From Nocardiopsis sp. YSL2 (GTDB taxonomy: Bacteria > Actinomycetota > Actinomycetes > Streptosporangiales > Streptosporangiaceae): a DNA stretch of 64,000 bases. The translations under genes were made by a program, and so were the position numbers. Below the pieces are notes generated by a model, which did no database searches, was not told the DNA's origin, and saw nothing but the letters and a program-made list of their open reading frames with translations. This document shows, in pieces, positions 62,606 to 64,000 of the stretch (position 1 is its first letter; every line of letters starts with the position of its first letter). The stretch lies in the NCBI RefSeq assembly GCF_030555055.1, contig NZ_JAMOAO010000001.1:310001-374000 (forward strand), written 5' to 3'.

Positions 62606-63118
62606 GTGCGCACCTCACCGTTCCTCGACGAGATCGACCACCTGCTGCTCGGCCTGGTCCAGACCGACGCGACACGCCCGCTCCACGAGCTGGGCGACCG
62701 GGTGGGCCTCTCCCCCAGCGCCGTCCAGCGCCGCCTGACCCGGCTGAAGACCGCCGGGGTGATCCGGGCGCAGGTGGCGGTCGTGGACCCGCCGTCGGTG
62801 GGCGTCGGGCTGACCTGTGTCGTGCTGGTCGCGCTGGCCGACGACGATCCCGACCACCACGCCGCGTTCAGGGAGCGCATGCGCGCCGAGCCACGGGTCC
62901 AGCAGTGCTTCGGGATCGTGGGCCAGTGGGACTACGTCGTGATCCTGCTGAGCTCGGACATCGCCGGGAACCGCGCGCTGTCGAACCGCCTGTTCGTCCA
63001 GCACGGCCGGGTCGCCCGCTACGAGACCCTGCCGTCCTTCGAGGCGGTCAAGGCCGGACTGGCCGTGCCGCTGCCCGACCGGCCGCGCCGGGAGCCTGGC
63101 ACATCACCCGGCCCATGA
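62606..63118 (+). CDS. Lrp/AsnC family regulator
   Basis: A 170-residue protein: AsnC-type HTH at 8-50 (LLLGLVQTDATRPLHELGDRVGLSPSAVQRRLTRLKTAGVI) and RAM ligand domain. GTG 62606 lies 6 bp after a CACAAT -10, suggesting a leaderless message. It is divergent from the PLP dehydratase-like gene and is the likely regulator of it. Lrp proteins of this kind sense amino acids as octamers. Confidence 0.92.
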   Translation: MRTSPFLDEIDHLLLGLVQTDATRPLHELGDRVGLSPSAVQRRLTRLKTAGVIRAQVAVVDPPSVGVGLTCVVLVALADDDPDHHAAFRERMRAEPRVQQCFGIVGQWDYVVILLSSDIAGNRALSNRLFVQHGRVARYETLPSFEAVKAGLAVPLPDRPRREPGTSPGP

Positions 63119-63119
63119 T

Positions 63120-63138
63120 GTAGGTTAGGCTTACCTAA
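63120..63138. promoter_or_regulatory. IdeR/DmdR iron box of the DUF2470 gene
   Basis: GTAGGTTAGGCTTACCTAA matches the iron-box consensus TTAGGTTAGSCTAACCTAA at 17 of 19 positions and lies 20 bp before the start codon, right after the Lrp stop. Confidence 0.85.
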
Positions 63139-63157
63139 TCAGCCCGAGGTGGTCCCT

Positions 63158-63934
63158 ATGCCGTCTTCCGTTCCCCAGCCCTCACCCGCCGACCGGGCGC
63201 GCTCGACCCTCGTCTCGGGCGGCCCCGCGACCGTGGCCTCCTCCGCCTGGCCCTCGGCGACCGAACCGTTCCAGCTGCCCGACACCGTCTGCCACGTCCA
63301 CCCCGGCGGCGAGGTGAGCCTGCTGCTGCCCGACGGGCACCCGCTGCTGGACGCCGAGGCCGGCGCCGCCTCCGACGGCTCCGTCGTCATGGTGGAGTTC
63401 ACCGACCTCGCCCCCGTCGAACTGCGCGACCCCGTCCGGGCCATGCTCTGGCTCAGCGGCGCGCTGACCGTTCTGGACGCCCCCACCGCCCGGGAGCGGG
63501 CGCTGGACGTGGTCCGGTCCGACCCCGACGACCGGCTCCTGGCGATCGGCCACGGCCGGACGATGGCGCTGCTGCACCCCACGCTGCTGGTCTACTCCGA
63601 CCCCGACGGCGCCCATCTGCTGCACCCCCAGGAGTTCGCCGCGGCGCGCACCGACCCCTTCAGCCGGTGGGAGGCGCCGTGGCTGCGCCATGTGGACTCC
63701 GACCATCCCGACCTGCTCGAAGCGCTGACCGAGCGCATCCCGCCGCACCTGCGTACCGGAACGCCGCGCCCCCTGGGTGTGGACCGCTTCGGCCTGCGGC
63801 TGCGCGTCGAGGGCACCGACGGAGACCACGACGTCCGGCTGGCCTTCCGCAGGCCGGCGCGCACCGCCCACGACGTCGCCACCGAGGTGCACGGACTGGC
63901 GGGCCCGGCCCCCTTCGGATCCGACCTGACCTGA
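63158..63934 (+). CDS. DUF2470 domain protein, iron-regulated (HugZ-like)
   Basis: A 258-residue protein from ATG 63158 (GAGGTGG upstream; GTG 63149 is possible). The N-terminal half resembles the split-barrel FMN/heme-binding fold of HugZ-type proteins (ARSTLVSGGPATVASSA, HPGGEVSLLLPDGHPLLD, VMVEFTDLAPVELRDPVRAMLWLSG). The C-terminal part (about 165-250) is DUF2470 (HVDSDHPDLLEALTERIPP, FGLRLRVEGTDGDHDVRLAF). HugZ proteins degrade heme, so a role in iron release is plausible but not shown. A near-consensus iron box just upstream strongly supports iron control. No partner gene follows before the window ends. Confidence 0.87.
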   Translation: MPSSVPQPSPADRARSTLVSGGPATVASSAWPSATEPFQLPDTVCHVHPGGEVSLLLPDGHPLLDAEAGAASDGSVVMVEFTDLAPVELRDPVRAMLWLSGALTVLDAPTARERALDVVRSDPDDRLLAIGHGRTMALLHPTLLVYSDPDGAHLLHPQEFAAARTDPFSRWEAPWLRHVDSDHPDLLEALTERIPPHLRTGTPRPLGVDRFGLRLRVEGTDGDHDVRLAFRRPARTAHDVATEVHGLAGPAPFGSDLT

Positions 63935-64000
63935 ACACGGAGCCCGGCCGCCCCGGTGCCGGACGAGTACGCCCACTCACACGCCGGACACACGTGTGGG

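Noticed and set aside
1..64000. CRISPR arrays, rRNA genes and riboswitches.
   Set aside because: No regularly spaced repeats, no rRNA-like sequence and no recognisable vitamin or amino-acid riboswitch were seen, including upstream of the ECF operon.

Overview
The window is very GC-rich throughout, with C/G-ending codons, many GTG starts, GGAGG-type ribosome binding sites mixed with apparently leaderless genes, and IdeR/DmdR-type iron boxes. With a PucR-type FasR next to fabD-fabH-acpP-fabF, plus DUF3052, AhpE-like peroxiredoxin and YjbQ neighbours, this points to a filamentous or related actinobacterium. A Nocardiopsis-like member of Streptosporangiales is my best guess, but that is inferred from gene content only.

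Layout. 1-7.5 kb: a cut MFS transporter gene, a small Cys-rich membrane-anchored protein, the RNA-binding factor Tex, and a two-gene ATP-grasp / CocE-type hydrolase operon. 7.7-16.3 kb: a type-B carboxylesterase, then what looks like one TetR regulon. Three near-identical palindromes lie upstream of a quinone oxidoreductase gene, upstream of a four-gene operon (two SDRs, an APH-like kinase, an acyl-CoA dehydrogenase), and upstream of the TetR gene itself. The kinase plus dehydrogenase pair resembles LvaA/LvaC and ACAD10/11, so 4-hydroxyacyl-CoA catabolism is the favoured guess. 16.4-20.2 kb: small regulators, a SpoT/MESH1-like HD protein, and a WYL regulator divergent from an epoxide hydrolase. 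20.2-24.3 kb: a complete siderophore ABC importer behind an iron box. 24.4-31.4 kb: a cyclase-family enzyme, clpX (with a compositionally odd core), a TetR fused to a thioredoxin-like domain, a kinase relic, an alcohol dehydrogenase, an alpha/beta hydrolase and a LLM flavin enzyme. 31.4-40.3 kb: an OafA-like acyltransferase, then a complete ECF vitamin-type transporter with a tandem HAD phosphatase, divergent from a LacI regulator with a palindromic operator between them.

41.3-43.2 kb is the main accessory feature. A perfect 72-bp direct repeat, one copy containing the 3' end of a tRNA-Val gene, brackets about 1.65 kb. The bracketed DNA carries a truncated recombinase-type HTH and an intact HTH-antitoxin / PIN-toxin pair.

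43.1-64 kb: peroxiredoxin (its stop codon lies inside the tRNA gene), DUF3052, YjbQ, a PhoD-like phosphatase, FasR and the fatty-acid synthase cluster. These are followed by a catalytically degenerate EAL protein with a CBS-like tail, an SGNH hydrolase and a 777-residue protein of unknown function. The window ends with a MocR regulator whose start codon overlaps that of a divergent EamA exporter, a PLP-dependent dehydratase-like enzyme divergent from an Lrp regulator, and a second iron-box gene encoding a DUF2470 protein.
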